This document shows positions 44,386 to 52,914 of a stretch of 64,000 nt of DNA, one piece after another. Where the stretch lies: assembly GCA_021786265.1 (NCBI GenBank), contig JAJYNP010000051.1:45361-109360 (forward strand), read 5' to 3'. The position numbers and the translations under genes are program-made. Within the stretch, counting starts at the first letter, position 1. The number at the start of each line of letters is the position of its first letter. The notes beneath the pieces are model-generated. The model was not told the origin of the DNA. It was given only the letters and a program-made list of their open reading frames with translations, and did no database searches. The DNA is from Chloroflexota bacterium. GTDB taxonomy: Bacteria > Chloroflexota > Limnocylindria > Limnocylindrales > CSP1-4.

Positions 44386-44805
44386 TCAGCGCTGATCGGG
44401 GTGGGCGACGGCGACGACCTCGAGCCCGTCGATGCCGACGAAGTCGGTCGGGTTGCAGGTATAGAGGGGCAGACCGTTGGCCAGTGCGATCGCGGCGATC
44501 ATCGCGTCGTAGGCCCGTGCGCCCGGCTTGCGCCCCGAGCGGCGCATGGAAGCGGCCACCTGGCCGAACGCGCGGGCAGCGTCGGCGTCGAAGGGGAGCG
44601 GGTCGAAGTCGGCTTCAGCCTGCTGCAGGTGCGCGAGCCTCGCGGCCCGCTCCGCATCGGTCGTCGCCACGAGCGGTCCGACCGACAGCTCGGCCAGCGT
44701 GATCGTCGAGATGCGCGGCTGGTCTGGCAGCGCCGCGGGATCGCGCAGACACGGGAGCAGGATGAGGGTGCTGGTGTCGAGCAGCCCGGCCCGCGCGGCG
44801 CTCAC
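44386..44805 (-). CDS. vapC: PIN-domain toxin (VapC)
   Basis: 139 residues, GTG start overlapping the antitoxin stop (GTGA). PIN acids: D in LLDTSTLILL, E in TLAELSVG, D in AYDAMIAAIA and the late D in TCNPTDF. It belongs to the Phd-type module upstream. Confidence 0.88.
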   Translation of the reverse strand: MSAARAGLLDTSTLILLPCLRDPAALPDQPRISTITLAELSVGPLVATTDAERAARLAHLQQAEADFDPLPFDADAARAFGQVAASMRRSGRKPGARAYDAMIAAIALANGLPLYTCNPTDFVGIDGLEVVAVAHPDQR

Positions 44806-45038
44806 AGCCGGGGATCGAGCGTGGCGTCAAGGTCGCGGCGGAGCACTGCCCCATCGAGCGGTGGCAGCCTCCTCCAGCGCGCCAGGAGCACCGACGCCGA
44901 TGCTCCGCGTGGCGGCAGCGGTCGAAGCTCGGCCACCGGCCTTCCGGCGCGGGTGACCACCAGCCGCTCACCGGCAGCGACGCGGTCCACGACATCGCCG
45001 CCATGGTTGCGCAGCTCCCGGATCGTCACCTCGGTCAT
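44802..45038 (-). CDS. Phd/YefM-family antitoxin
   Basis: 78 residues. N-terminal VTIRELRNHGGDVVDRVAAGERLVVTRAGRPVAEL is the Phd/YefM DNA-binding fold; the C-terminal half carries the toxin-binding region. Just upstream (about 45045-45065) TATCACGCGTGATA forms a perfect dyad that probably is its operator. Confidence 0.9.
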   Translation of the reverse strand: MTEVTIRELRNHGGDVVDRVAAGERLVVTRAGRPVAELRPLPPRGASASVLLARWRRLPPLDGAVLRRDLDATLDPRL

Positions 45039-45047
45039 AGCTGCATG

Positions 45048-45061
45048 GTATCACGCGTGAT
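45048..45061. promoter_or_regulatory. Palindrome TATCACGCGTGATA, antitoxin operator
   Basis: A 14-base perfect palindrome about 10 bases upstream of the Phd-type antitoxin start. Its position and AT-rich ends fit an autoregulatory Phd/YefM operator overlapping the promoter. Confidence 0.65.
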
Positions 45062-45152
45062 ACTCGGCCAGGGAAGCTGCCCGCCCGCGCTGTTGCCGCT
45101 TGCGGCGCCAGGACTTGGTGGCCGAACGAGCCCATGGCAGACTGCGCGGGTC

Positions 45153-45400
45153 ATGACGTCGAGCACGGGTGCATCCAAGGGTGCGGACAACATCGGCGTA
45201 CGGCCGGCGACGAGCGAGCGTTTCGACGACATCACACCCGTGATCAACCGATCCTGCTGGTGCCAGTGGTGGCGGCAGACGTCCGGGGGTACAGCCGCTC
45301 TGGCTCGGACCGGCAGCGCGCGGCGCGGCGCGAGCAGTGCGCCGGCCAGCCCGTCCCCGGCTTGATCGCCTGGGGGCCACACGCGCGGCCGGGTGGTCGT
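45153..45400 (+). pseudogene. Frameshifted N-terminal part of a GNAT acetyltransferase
   Basis: From ATG 45153 the frame reads VRPATSERFDDITPVINRSC with CWCQWWRQT, then a frame change near 45285 continues as YSRSGSDRQRAARREQCAGQ and PVPGLIAWG. This matches the start of small GNAT acetyltransferases of the CWC...W type, whose acetyl-CoA loop and C-terminal half are missing here. Confidence 0.55.
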
Positions 45401-45482
45401 CACCGTCTGAGCCTGCGACCGGCCCATGACGGGCCGCCGTCGATCCGGTCGATTCCGGCCCGCATGTCCGTCCCGCGACGTG

Positions 45483-45947
45483 TCAATCGGACCGTGGCTC
45501 CAGGATGACGACCTGGGTCTGCCGCGATCTCAAGGCGGCGTGGGCATCGAGCTTCTTGTTGTAGACGGCCCAGCTCGCCCACAGGCGGGGCCGCTCGTCG
45601 TCGTCCGCGGCGCGTCCGTGGACGGGGCGTGACCCGTCCACGAGGTCGACCTTCGCGTCAGGGTGCGCCAGGAGGTTGAGCCACCAGGCGGGCTCGGGAT
45701 CGGCCCAGCCGTTCATGGCCTTGGTGACGAAGTTGGAACCGTCCTCGATGTAGCCGAGGATGGCGACGCGCTCCTTGCCCGTGCGGCGCCCGACCGTCCG
45801 CAGGCGCAGCATGCCCCAGCGTTCGGCCGTTGGGCGTCGCAGGCCGCGCCGGCCGCCCGTGATCGAGTAAATGGCACGGTGACCCACCCACGCGGCGCGG
45901 ATGAACCAGCGGGGCGGGAGCGGCACAGGTCGCCTCGACTCGGTCAT
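45483..45947 (-). CDS. DDN-type nitroreductase-family deazaflavin oxidoreductase
   Basis: 154 residues from ATG 45947. LRLRTVGRRTGKERVAILGY, NGWADPEPAWWLNLLAHPDAKVDL and a conserved C-terminal region place it in the F420-binding DDN family, a second member besides 30699-31181. Its start overlaps the stop of a DUF4386 remnant. Confidence 0.85.
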   Translation of the reverse strand: MTESRRPVPLPPRWFIRAAWVGHRAIYSITGGRRGLRRPTAERWGMLRLRTVGRRTGKERVAILGYIEDGSNFVTKAMNGWADPEPAWWLNLLAHPDAKVDLVDGSRPVHGRAADDDERPRLWASWAVYNKKLDAHAALRSRQTQVVILEPRSD

Positions 45948-45949
45948 CA

Positions 45950-46188
45950 CAGGGCACCCGCGCCGGCCAACGAGGGCTCAATCGCAGGCGCTGCGGCGAT
46001 CGCTCGTGGATTGAACCCCCTGGCGATCAGCCAGACGGCCAGGACCATCTCCTGCAGGCCGATGGGAAGAGCCAGGACGAGCTGGTCGTCGACATCGGTT
46101 CGGCAAGACGGAACATGACAAGGAGGCCGGACGACATGACCAACGTGATGGCCGCAAGACCCCAGGCTGACAGCCATCGAGGGATGAG
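45950..46188 (-). pseudogene. C-terminal remnant of a DUF4386 membrane protein
   Basis: The upstream part reads LIPRWLSAWGLAAITLVMSS and GLLVMFRLAEP in one frame, then DVDDQLVLALPIGLQEMVLA and VWLIARGFNP in another, the last two helices of DUF4386 proteins split by a frameshift near 46090. The rest is cut off exactly where a class B repeat begins (46189). Confidence 0.65.
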
Positions 46189-46290
46189 TGGTCGGGGCGA
46201 GAGGAGTCGCAGCGATCCTTTACGGGTGAATCGTGAGGATCGCCTCCGGGGTCGTCAGACGTCCCCTCGCCGCAGTCGGCTGACGGACCG
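46189..46290 (+). repeat. Copy of dispersed repeat (class B, extended)
   Basis: TGGTCGGGGCGAGAGGAGTC, then CCTTTACGGGTGAATCG and a GC-rich block similar to 41640-41690. It forms the break point of the DUF4386 remnant and lies downstream of the VOC gene. Confidence 0.7.
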
Positions 46291-46337
46291 ACGCCTCTGG
46301 CGATCGGCGCAGGCTCACTCCGACGCACTCTGGCCGG

Positions 46338-46724
46338 CTAGGCCACCTTTGCCACGATCTCGACGAGGTTGCCGTCGGGATCGCGCAGCAGGGCGTTGCG
46401 GTTGTGTTTGCCGGTGTTGTGCGGGGGTTGGACGACGGGCGTGCCAACAGATGTCAGCTGCTCGAAGGCCTGGTCGACGTCGTCGGCCCATACGACCAGG
46501 ACCATGGCAGGACTGCCGGGCGACGCGTCCACTCCGTGGACCCTCTTCGCAGCCTCCACTGTGCCAAGCCCCACGCTGAACCCGTTGAGTGTGAGTTCGA
46601 CGTGTTCCGGGGTTCCGGTGGTGGGTGTGCGGAAGGTCTCTTCGAATCCGAGGAGATCCCGGTAGAACCGAAGGCCAGCTTCGATGTCGTGTGTGTAGAG
46701 GTTGACGAACCCGGTCGCGAACAT
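46338..46724 (-). CDS. VOC/glyoxalase-family protein
   Basis: 128 residues with two beta-alpha-beta-beta-beta units: FVNLYTHDIEAGLRFYRDLLGFEETFR, HVELTLNGFSVGLGTVEAA, then VVWADDVDQAFEQLTSVGTPVV and ALLRDPDGNLVEIV. Metal-binding positions of the family (H/E) are present in part. Function may be fosfomycin/bleomycin-type resistance or a metabolic lyase; not decidable. Confidence 0.82.
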   Translation of the reverse strand: MFATGFVNLYTHDIEAGLRFYRDLLGFEETFRTPTTGTPEHVELTLNGFSVGLGTVEAAKRVHGVDASPGSPAMVLVVWADDVDQAFEQLTSVGTPVVQPPHNTGKHNRNALLRDPDGNLVEIVAKVA

Positions 46725-46844
46725 GCGCGGGAACCTACCACGGCGAGCGTCTCGCGTGTTGCACGGCGCTGACGTCGGGCCTACCCGGGGCCGGCTCCAG
46801 CTCCCTCCCGCCCCCGGTTCGCCGGACGCTGAGGGATCGCGGGG

Positions 46845-47252
46845 TTACGGCAGGATCGTGAAGCGGCCGCCGGCGAGTGGCCGCACGACGCCGAAGTGTC
46901 TCCGATCGAGGGTCACGATGATCCGGGTCTGGTAGTGTGCTGCGAGGACCACATTCGACGCGTCGGCGACGCCGATCGACTGGTCCGCGTAGTGCTCGAC
47001 GACCGAGGTGGCCTCTGCCAGATCCTCGGTGCCGAATGCGGCCAGATCCCAGGCTCCGCCCGCCAGCTCCGTCAGCGCGGCGAGCTCGGCCGAAACGCCG
47101 AGGCGCGATCCGACGAGGTAGTCGAGCTCGGCCACGACGTACGGCGAGACGACGAGCGGCTCGGTCGCCGCGTCAATGACGCGTGAGACGGCATCGTGGT
47201 CGGGCTCGTCGGTGTCGAAGAACGCGAGGAGTGCACTCGTGTCGACGATCAT
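46845..47252 (-). CDS. vapC: PIN-domain toxin (VapC)
   Basis: 135 residues. PIN acids in MIVDTSALLAFFDTDE, VVAELDYLV, GVADASNVVLA and TLDRRHFG. The start overlaps the RHH antitoxin stop by 3 bases, the coupled vapBC arrangement. Confidence 0.88.
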   Translation of the reverse strand: MIVDTSALLAFFDTDEPDHDAVSRVIDAATEPLVVSPYVVAELDYLVGSRLGVSAELAALTELAGGAWDLAAFGTEDLAEATSVVEHYADQSIGVADASNVVLAAHYQTRIIVTLDRRHFGVVRPLAGGRFTILP

Positions 47253-47464
47253 CGCTCGCCGAAGCCCGCCAGATGGTCGTCCGCCTCGCGCGCGATCGGC
47301 GCTCCACTGCCGAACAGGCCTCCACGCGGACGCGGTCGCTCACCGCCGACAGCGCTGCGGATCGAGTCCCGGATCACCTCGGCCTCCGACACGCCGCGCC
47401 GCCGGGCTGCCCTCCGGACCGCCGACTTGAGGTCTGCGGGCAGGTAGATCGTCGTCTTGTCCAT
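47249..47464 (-). CDS. vapB: Ribbon-helix-helix (CopG-type) antitoxin
   Basis: 71 residues from ATG 47464. KTTIYLPADLKSAVRRAARRRGVSEAEVIRDSI is a classic RHH domain. The acidic C-terminal stretch should neutralise the toxin. The palindrome-like ATGGTACCAC just upstream of ATG may be part of the operator. Confidence 0.88.
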   Translation of the reverse strand: MDKTTIYLPADLKSAVRRAARRRGVSEAEVIRDSIRSAVGGERPRPRGGLFGSGAPIAREADDHLAGFGER

Positions 47465-47549
47465 GCCCGTATGGTACCACCGCTGGCGCTGGCATCGAGG
47501 TTCGCCAGGGCCGCGCCCGGGGTAGCGGCCCGCGCCACGGCCGTCGTGG

Positions 47550-48238
47550 TCAGTCGTCGTTCTCGGCGGAGAGGTCCTTGTCCTCCATCTCCCACGCGTG
47601 GTCGAGCGTGTGGAAGGCGGAGTGTCGGATGAGGAACGGCAGCGTCCACGACCGCATGCGCCGCTTGACTTCGCCGGCGTTGTACGCGCGCATCGCCGCG
47701 ACGTAGGCCTCCCGATGCTGGCGCAGCCCGTCCGGCGTGAGCGCCGCACGCTCGGGTATTCGCAGCCCCACCTGCCTGGCGAAGTACTCGCTCTCGGTGC
47801 GGATGGTGTGGCGGATGATCTGGTCGCGGTCCCGTCCTCCGCCGCGCGGCCCTTTGCGAATCTCCGGCGACACCCGCGCCGCAACGCCGTCGAAGAACGC
47901 CCAGCAGGCCCGCAACAGCGCGATCCCGCGCTCGAGATCCGCCTCACCCATCGGGCTCAGCTCGGCCGCGGAAGGCGAGAAGGAGATGCCCCAGAAGTCG
48001 GTCGAGCCCGTACCAACCCTGTCCTCCACGATCTCGAGGGCCCGGCGGCGTCGAACTCGCGCGACATCCCGGCGAGGCGCGCGACCGGCCCGTAGCGCTC
48101 CCGATAGGACTCGAGCGTCTCCAGGGCGAGCTCGGCGGTCCTCGCGCCCCGGCTCCATCCTGGCCAGTCGATGCTGAGGGCCACCGACCGCTTGTCCTTG
48201 GGCCCACGTTCGATGACGGTGCGACAGGCATGCCTCAC
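47550..48238 (-). pseudogene. Frameshifted DinB-like/uncharacterised protein
   Basis: ATG 48238 opens RHACRTVIERGPKDKRSVAL, then IDWPGWSRG and ESYRERYGPVARL. Near 48040 the match changes frame and goes on as LEIVEDRVGTGSTDFWGISF, IRHTIRTESEYFARQVGLR and AFHTLDHAWEMED to a stop at 47550. Together the two parts make one colinear protein of about 229 residues that I have seen only as a hypothetical, DinB-like type. One base indel, real or a sequencing error, explains the break. Confidence 0.55.
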
Positions 48239-48317
48239 TATGGCATGGGCCCGGGAGGTGCGAAAGGTTCAGGGCCGGCTGGCAGACGCACGGCATTCGG
48301 ACCTGATGAGAACCGGC

Positions 48318-48350
48318 TGGTCGGGGCGAGAGGACTTGCCCCGACAAACC
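48318..48350 (+). repeat. Copy of dispersed repeat (class A)
   Basis: GGTCGGGGCGAGAGGACTTG then CCCCGACAAACC; the outer arms pair over 8 bases. It lies between the frameshifted gene and a VapBC module. Confidence 0.8.
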
Positions 48351-48399
48351 AAGGCAGGGATTGGCCGTCGCAAACGGGTGCCTGACGCGCCCGTGCAGC

Positions 48400-48804
48400 C
48401 TACCGGATCAGTTCGACGACAAGCTCGTCGAGATCCAGGCGACTCCACGACTGGTCCGCGGTCAGGGCCGTGGCATTCATCGAGAGCGCGAGTGCCAGGC
48501 ACGCCCGGTCGCCCAGGGAGAGGCCGAGCAGGCGCAGTCGAGGCGTCAACTCACCGACGACGTCGGCGTCCGCCTCGGCGAACGTGACGATCTCGGTCTC
48601 CACCGCAGCCAACGCCTGGCGAAGGATCGCGGGCGTCATCCGGTATTCGCGGAGCTTGCCGGCTGCCTCCGCCCAGTTGACCGCCGAGACGAGCACCCGG
48701 CCGCTGCTGCGCAGGCGCGCCGCCACGATCCGGGCGCCCGGCTCATCTCGCGCGTACGCCACGAGCGCGGAGGCATCGAGGACGATAGGCGATCCGGCGG
48801 GCAC
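48400..48804 (-). CDS. vapC: PIN-domain toxin (VapC)
   Basis: 134 residues from GTG 48804, one base after the antitoxin stop. PIN acids: D in VLDASALVAYARDE, E in NWAEAAGKL, D in SLGDRACLALAL and the late D in ALTADQSW. Confidence 0.88.
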   Translation of the reverse strand: MPAGSPIVLDASALVAYARDEPGARIVAARLRSSGRVLVSAVNWAEAAGKLREYRMTPAILRQALAAVETEIVTFAEADADVVGELTPRLRLLGLSLGDRACLALALSMNATALTADQSWSRLDLDELVVELIR

Positions 48805-48805
48805 C

Positions 48806-49057
48806 TCAGCGCTCGCTCTTGGCCTCGCGCCGCCGTTCCTCCAGCAGCTCCGCTGTCGCATCGCCCGGGCGCGCACGCGCCGCAGCCCGCCACATCTTCC
48901 GCTCGATGGTGTCGAGGGGCTCCACGATCACTCGGCCGTGGCTGGCGCGCACCGCGAGCGGGCTCCCAGACGTCAGCCCTGCAGCGGCGCGCACCCGTGC
49001 GGGGATGACGAGACGTCCCTGTCGATCAAGCCTGGTCCGATCCACCACGTTTCGCAT
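48806..49057 (-). CDS. vapB: AbrB/SpoVT-type antitoxin
   Basis: 83 residues. The hairpin fold RTRLDRQGRLVIPARVRAAAGLTSGSPLAV is clear, with a basic/acidic C-terminal tail. Distinct in sequence from the duplicated antitoxin at 40183. It forms a coupled module with the PIN gene after it. Confidence 0.88.
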   Translation of the reverse strand: MRNVVDRTRLDRQGRLVIPARVRAAAGLTSGSPLAVRASHGRVIVEPLDTIERKMWRAAARARPGDATAELLEERRREAKSER

Positions 49058-49363
49058 TTCGTGGTGATCTTATCAGAACATGGCAGGATCGGTGCGCGGA
49101 CGACGCTGCCACGGAGGAATGAAGGCATCGACGCGTGGGACCAGGACAGTGCGGGTTGAGGGCGGTGTGGTGGAGGTTGGTCGGGGCGAGAGGGCTTGAG
49201 GCCGAAGTAACAAGCGATCCCGGCGTCTGTAGACGCGACCTCAGCTTGACGTGGAACCACCGTTGCTCCGGGGCCCGGCAGATCGAAGGCGGCCCAAGGC
49301 CGATGGACGTGCGATTGAATGAACCGGCCGAGCGCCCGTTCCGGAGTCGGTTACGGCCGGAGC
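49058..49363. other. Non-coding stretch with a repeat copy
   Basis: About 300 bases between the AbrB antitoxin and the TIGR04255 operon. It contains the class A repeat at 49178 and nothing else recognised. Confidence 0.4.
49178..49210 (+). repeat. Copy of dispersed repeat (class A, diverged right end)
   Basis: TGGTCGGGGCGAGAGGGCTT followed by GAGGCCGAAGTAACAAGC, so the hairpin partner is mostly lost. Confidence 0.7.
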
Positions 49364-50083
49364 CTACGATTTCTCGCTTGCGATGACCTGCAGTCGTTCG
49401 TGATTGGCGAACGACAGGAGCACCCATCTGCCTCCCTTGCCAGGGTTCGTCGCAGCCTTGCCAAGGTCACTCACATCCACAAGCTGCGAGCCCACGACGT
49501 TGCTGAAGTGCTTCAGCCGCGCCCACGTCCGCTCCCCGTAGAGTTCGGCCAACTTCGCCGCAAGCACGACGGCCATTCGGGGGCTTAGGGTCATCATCCT
49601 GCCAGCTTCCACCAGCGAGCGACTCACCGTGGTGACGCTTCGGGCTGCTGTCACCATGTTCGGCCAATCCGCCTCTGGGAACCCTACGGCAATCGAACTG
49701 GCAGCGGACTCTGGCAGGGCGAGCACCCCCGCGTACTGACCGGCCGCCGCGAGAGCCCAGTCGAGCCCGGATGCGCTCGCAGGCACGAGGGGGGCGACGA
49801 CGACCCTGCTGTCATCCTTCCGTTTCATCAGCTCAGACGTCTGGTCGATGACGATGCCCAAGCCCTGCCAGTGACGCAGGAGGTAGACGGTGTCGCCGAT
49901 CCCGATCGTGGTCATCCTCATGTTCTCGAAGGCGGGGATGCCCGCCACGGCCGGGGGCAACGCGACGCCAGGAAGAGCCTCGTCCTCGTGCAAGGCGACG
50001 ACCTGTGTAAATGGGAAGAACCCGATGTCACCCTGAAGCAGGAACGACTGAAACCGCTCGTAGTGCGGCGGCGGCGGGAGCAC
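49364..50083 (-). CDS. Uncharacterised protein, last gene of the TIGR04255 operon
   Basis: 239 residues from GTG 50083. Soluble alpha/beta sequence (FPFTQVVALHEDEALPG, TIGIGDTVYLLRHWQGLGIVIDQ) with no membrane helix. A degenerate HTH-like piece (ERTWARLKHFSNVVGSQLVDVSDL) is possible. It lies 15 bases after the previous stop, so the three genes form one unit. No family recognised. Confidence 0.6.
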   Translation of the reverse strand: MLPPPPHYERFQSFLLQGDIGFFPFTQVVALHEDEALPGVALPPAVAGIPAFENMRMTTIGIGDTVYLLRHWQGLGIVIDQTSELMKRKDDSRVVVAPLVPASASGLDWALAAAGQYAGVLALPESAASSIAVGFPEADWPNMVTAARSVTTVSRSLVEAGRMMTLSPRMAVVLAAKLAELYGERTWARLKHFSNVVGSQLVDVSDLGKAATNPGKGGRWVLLSFANHERLQVIASEKS

Positions 50084-50098
50084 TGATGCGCCTACTGA

Positions 50099-50506
50099 TC
50101 ACGACCAGCGGCTCGCGGGCACGCCTTCCCAGAGAGCGTCGTTCGGCGGCTCAACCAACTCTTCTTCGTCGACCGACATGACCGGGGGGGCTTGCCGCAA
50201 GCCGCTCAGCTTCTGGGCGAGTGCCCAGCCTGCCTGTGAGGGCAGGAACGGAGGAGTGGCCTCGAGGGCGAACGTCCGGTCGTACCGGCGCTGCAGAAGC
50301 CAGTAGGCGATAGTGCCGACCGCATCTGGAGAAGGGACGCGGGCCATGCCATAGCTGGGCACGGGAGTGCCCCCGAGGGGCGCACGGACGTCGGTTCTGG
50401 GAATGTCAGTCCAGTCGATCTCGATTGATGTCGCCGGCTCCTCTGGGGTCGTCCGACTGTGGCCGCTGGTCCTGTCCTCGTCCACGAACATCGGCAGTGC
50501 GACCAT
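50099..50506 (-). CDS. Small uncharacterised protein, middle gene of the TIGR04255 operon
   Basis: 135 residues from ATG 50506 (GTG 50509 also possible). Acidic and Pro-rich with few secondary-structure cues (EIDWTDIPRTDVRAPLGGTP; SVDEEELVEPPND). The start lies 3 bases after the TIGR04255 stop, indicating coupling. May act as a partner protein. Confidence 0.55.
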   Translation of the reverse strand: MVALPMFVDEDRTSGHSRTTPEEPATSIEIDWTDIPRTDVRAPLGGTPVPSYGMARVPSPDAVGTIAYWLLQRRYDRTFALEATPPFLPSQAGWALAQKLSGLRQAPPVMSVDEEELVEPPNDALWEGVPASRWS

Positions 50507-50509
50507 CAC

Positions 50510-51325
50510 CTACTCCTTCGGCCGAGGCTTGAACTTCTGCAGTCCGTCGGCGGTCAAGGCGCCGAAGAAGAAGCGATTCGCCACGTCGTTGAATGCGCCT
50601 GCGGACCCTATCAGATCATCAATGTCGACGCCGGTCGGCTCATCGAGATAGCAGTCCGTGTCGAGCAGGTACTGTCGTACGCTCTGATCGTTGGTCATCG
50701 GCAGCGGGCCATGGCGGAACCCAACGGCACAGACATCCGTTCGGAGCCGAACCTCCTGCACGGCCGAGTCCACCGCGACGCCCGGGTCAAGGTGGGCGAC
50801 CCAGCCAACCAACTCCGGCGCAATCACCTGACCCCAACTGGCAGCGTCCTGAGGTATCGGGATCTGGTTCGTGTATCGGAGGCCGAGCCTACGCCTCGAC
50901 GTGATCCCGACGAGCTCAACCACCGTTTGAATGACCGGCCGCAGCCTCCGGGTGAAGTCGTCCCAGTGGGAATAGCTGGTGGTGCTCAGTGCGACGAAGT
51001 CGGCCGCCAGCGAGACCAGCCAATTCCCGGTGTCATCGACGAAGCGCCATGCTGGCCCACCAACAGCGGCCAGGGGAGCATCCGCTGGCCCACCAGGGAT
51101 TCGAAGCGACAGGACCGCTTGCGCGTCAAGGCTTGGGTAATCTCCTCGAAGTCGATCCTGGATGCTCGCCAGCAGCTGCTGGTCTGACTGCAGGCGAAGG
51201 ACCGGGGGGAAACGGAACTGGCAGATGACTTCGGTCAGTGGGGGATCGTCGAGCACAACACGGGGCACAGGACGGACGTCTAGCCACCGCAACGTCGTGC
51301 TACTCCTTCCGCACTCGCATTCCAT
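50510..51325 (-). CDS. TIGR04255-family protein
   Basis: 271 residues. The hallmark DDPPLTEVICQFRFPPVL near the N-terminus, the middle SLAADFVALSTTSYSHWDDF and GLRYTNQI follow the TIGR04255 family, proteins of unknown function that occur in scattered, horizontally moved clusters. It is the first gene of a three-gene minus-strand operon. Confidence 0.82.
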   Translation of the reverse strand: MECECGRSSTTLRWLDVRPVPRVVLDDPPLTEVICQFRFPPVLRLQSDQQLLASIQDRLRGDYPSLDAQAVLSLRIPGGPADAPLAAVGGPAWRFVDDTGNWLVSLAADFVALSTTSYSHWDDFTRRLRPVIQTVVELVGITSRRRLGLRYTNQIPIPQDAASWGQVIAPELVGWVAHLDPGVAVDSAVQEVRLRTDVCAVGFRHGPLPMTNDQSVRQYLLDTDCYLDEPTGVDIDDLIGSAGAFNDVANRFFFGALTADGLQKFKPRPKE

Positions 51326-51670
51326 GATAGCGGATCGAACACCCGAGCGGTTACGCTACCACTGTCGTGTGATCCGAGATACCCGTCCGCTGCCGTCGGT
51401 CCGTCCCGCTCGTGTTCCGAAAGGGCATCCCTACCGAGGTCCCGCATCCGTTCGGCGCAAGACCTGCGTTGCGGCCGACCCGAAACGAGGGGCGGGGCGA
51501 GGGGGCATTGTGAATGGCGGACGTTGGAGGCGGCCCCCCAGCAGGGTGGCGGCAGATCCGCGCCCGGCGCCGGGGCGGCGCTTCAGCGGCATCGACGAAG
51601 CATCTGCCGGCCGGTGAGACACCCATACTTGGGAACGTTCGTCCGCGAAGTAGCGAGGTGGAGGGTCGCA
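51326..51670. other. Non-coding divergent region
   Basis: About 345 bases between the TIGR04255 operon (minus) and the membrane protein (plus). It must hold promoters for both. A GGGGCGGGGCGAGGGGG run near 51490 faintly resembles the repeat core. Confidence 0.4.
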
Positions 51671-52417
51671 TTGGCAAGCGAAGGCGACGATCAGGACCAA
51701 CGGTCGATCTGGGAGGCGCTCTCCTCATACCAGAAGAGTGCGGAGTGGCTGGTCCTGCTGGTACTCGGCGCCTACATGGGCCTCGTCCGCATTCAGGGGA
51801 TATCGGCGGGACAAACCACGCCGGAGATGCTCGTTGGTTGGCTCAAGTTCGCCCTCTTGCCGACGGCCATCGTCCTGACAGTGTTCTGGTGGCGCGATAC
51901 TGACAGCGAGCTTCGCCAACTCAAAAGCGTTGCGTCGGGCCTTCCGATGACGCTCGACTTGCCGTCGAGCGGCTGGACGGTGACCTTGCTGGCCGCGGCC
52001 GGACTCGCGGTTCTCATTCTTCTGTCGGTCGAGCCGCTGACCTTCGCTGTCGCGCTTCTGGCTCTCAAGACGGTGGAGTTCTGGGGCTCATGGCTTGCCA
52101 AGAGCAAGATCCGGGCCGGGATCAAGAGGATCGACCATCTTGCACTGGGCATCTCGAGCGAGAAACGCGAAGCAGTCCAGGTATTGGACTTCTACTACTT
52201 TGAACACCCGTGGGATGCCCTTGGAGCGAGCGAGATGCTCGTGGCTACTATCGCTGCTGTCGTCGCGACGGGACCAAGTCTCGACCCGACACTACGACCG
52301 GTCGCGGTGGGGGCCGCGTGCGTGCTGCTCATCTCGGCGGTCGCTGCGAACGAGATCGTGGCTGCCATCTGGCGACGCCAGCGGGACCGCGAGCTGCCGT
52401 CCAGATACCGAGCATAG
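51671..52417 (+). CDS. Membrane protein of unknown function
   Basis: 248 residues if TTG 51671 is used, which has a strong ribosome site (ggagg, 6 bases). GTG 51614 is an alternative. Five hydrophobic helices (about 25-45, 55-75, 105-125, 130-150, 205-240) with a cytoplasmic helical loop between the fourth and fifth (KIRAGIKRIDHLALGISSEK). No family recognised. It opens a plus-strand run that leads to the helicase. Confidence 0.6.
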   Translation: MASEGDDQDQRSIWEALSSYQKSAEWLVLLVLGAYMGLVRIQGISAGQTTPEMLVGWLKFALLPTAIVLTVFWWRDTDSELRQLKSVASGLPMTLDLPSSGWTVTLLAAAGLAVLILLSVEPLTFAVALLALKTVEFWGSWLAKSKIRAGIKRIDHLALGISSEKREAVQVLDFYYFEHPWDALGASEMLVATIAAVVATGPSLDPTLRPVAVGAACVLLISAVAANEIVAAIWRRQRDRELPSRYRA

Positions 52418-52512
52418 CGGCGGAGCTGCCTGGTGGCCCGCACCGTGCTGCGCACCTTCACTGGATGCGTGTTGTGGAGCCCTCCCTTAGACAAGTGGTG
52501 AGGAAACTGCGA

Positions 52513-52788
52513 ATGAGCGGCCCAAGCGAGCGCCTGGTGAGTATCACCGCCAACACCGTGGGGGATCTCAACGAGTTGTTCGGGCCAGGGTCGAGTGACG
52601 TCGGACGTGAGATCCTCGGCCTGGCCACTCCAGGCTTCGCATCCCAGGTGGAGCACCTTGGCGAGCTGTGGGTGGCAAGGGCGATTCCGCTGCGAACGGG
52701 GACCGTGCTCAACTCATCAGCCCTCGATCCCATCGACGCCATGCGGGACCTCGCACGACAGCTTCGGGAGCACAGGGCCAGAGCCTGA
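52513..52788 (+). CDS. Small uncharacterised protein
   Basis: 91 residues from ATG 52513 (agga, 8 bases). Helical: NTVGDLNELFGPGSSDVGRE and DPIDAMRDLARQLREHR. Same strand as its neighbours; no family recognised. Confidence 0.5.
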   Translation: MSGPSERLVSITANTVGDLNELFGPGSSDVGREILGLATPGFASQVEHLGELWVARAIPLRTGTVLNSSALDPIDAMRDLARQLREHRARA

Positions 52789-52914
52789 GCGGGCGACGGT
52801 CTTGACCCGGCATTCGACCCGACATGAGGGGCGGATTCCGCCGATCCTTTCGAGGCCGCGATAGCGGAAGCGGGTCCAACCGCTCCCGGCAGGTCGGGAT
52901 GCTACCCTGACCGC

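Noticed and set aside
45051..45427. Minus-strand genes between the antitoxin and the DDN gene
   Set aside because: They are antisense to the GNAT remnant and show no family pattern.
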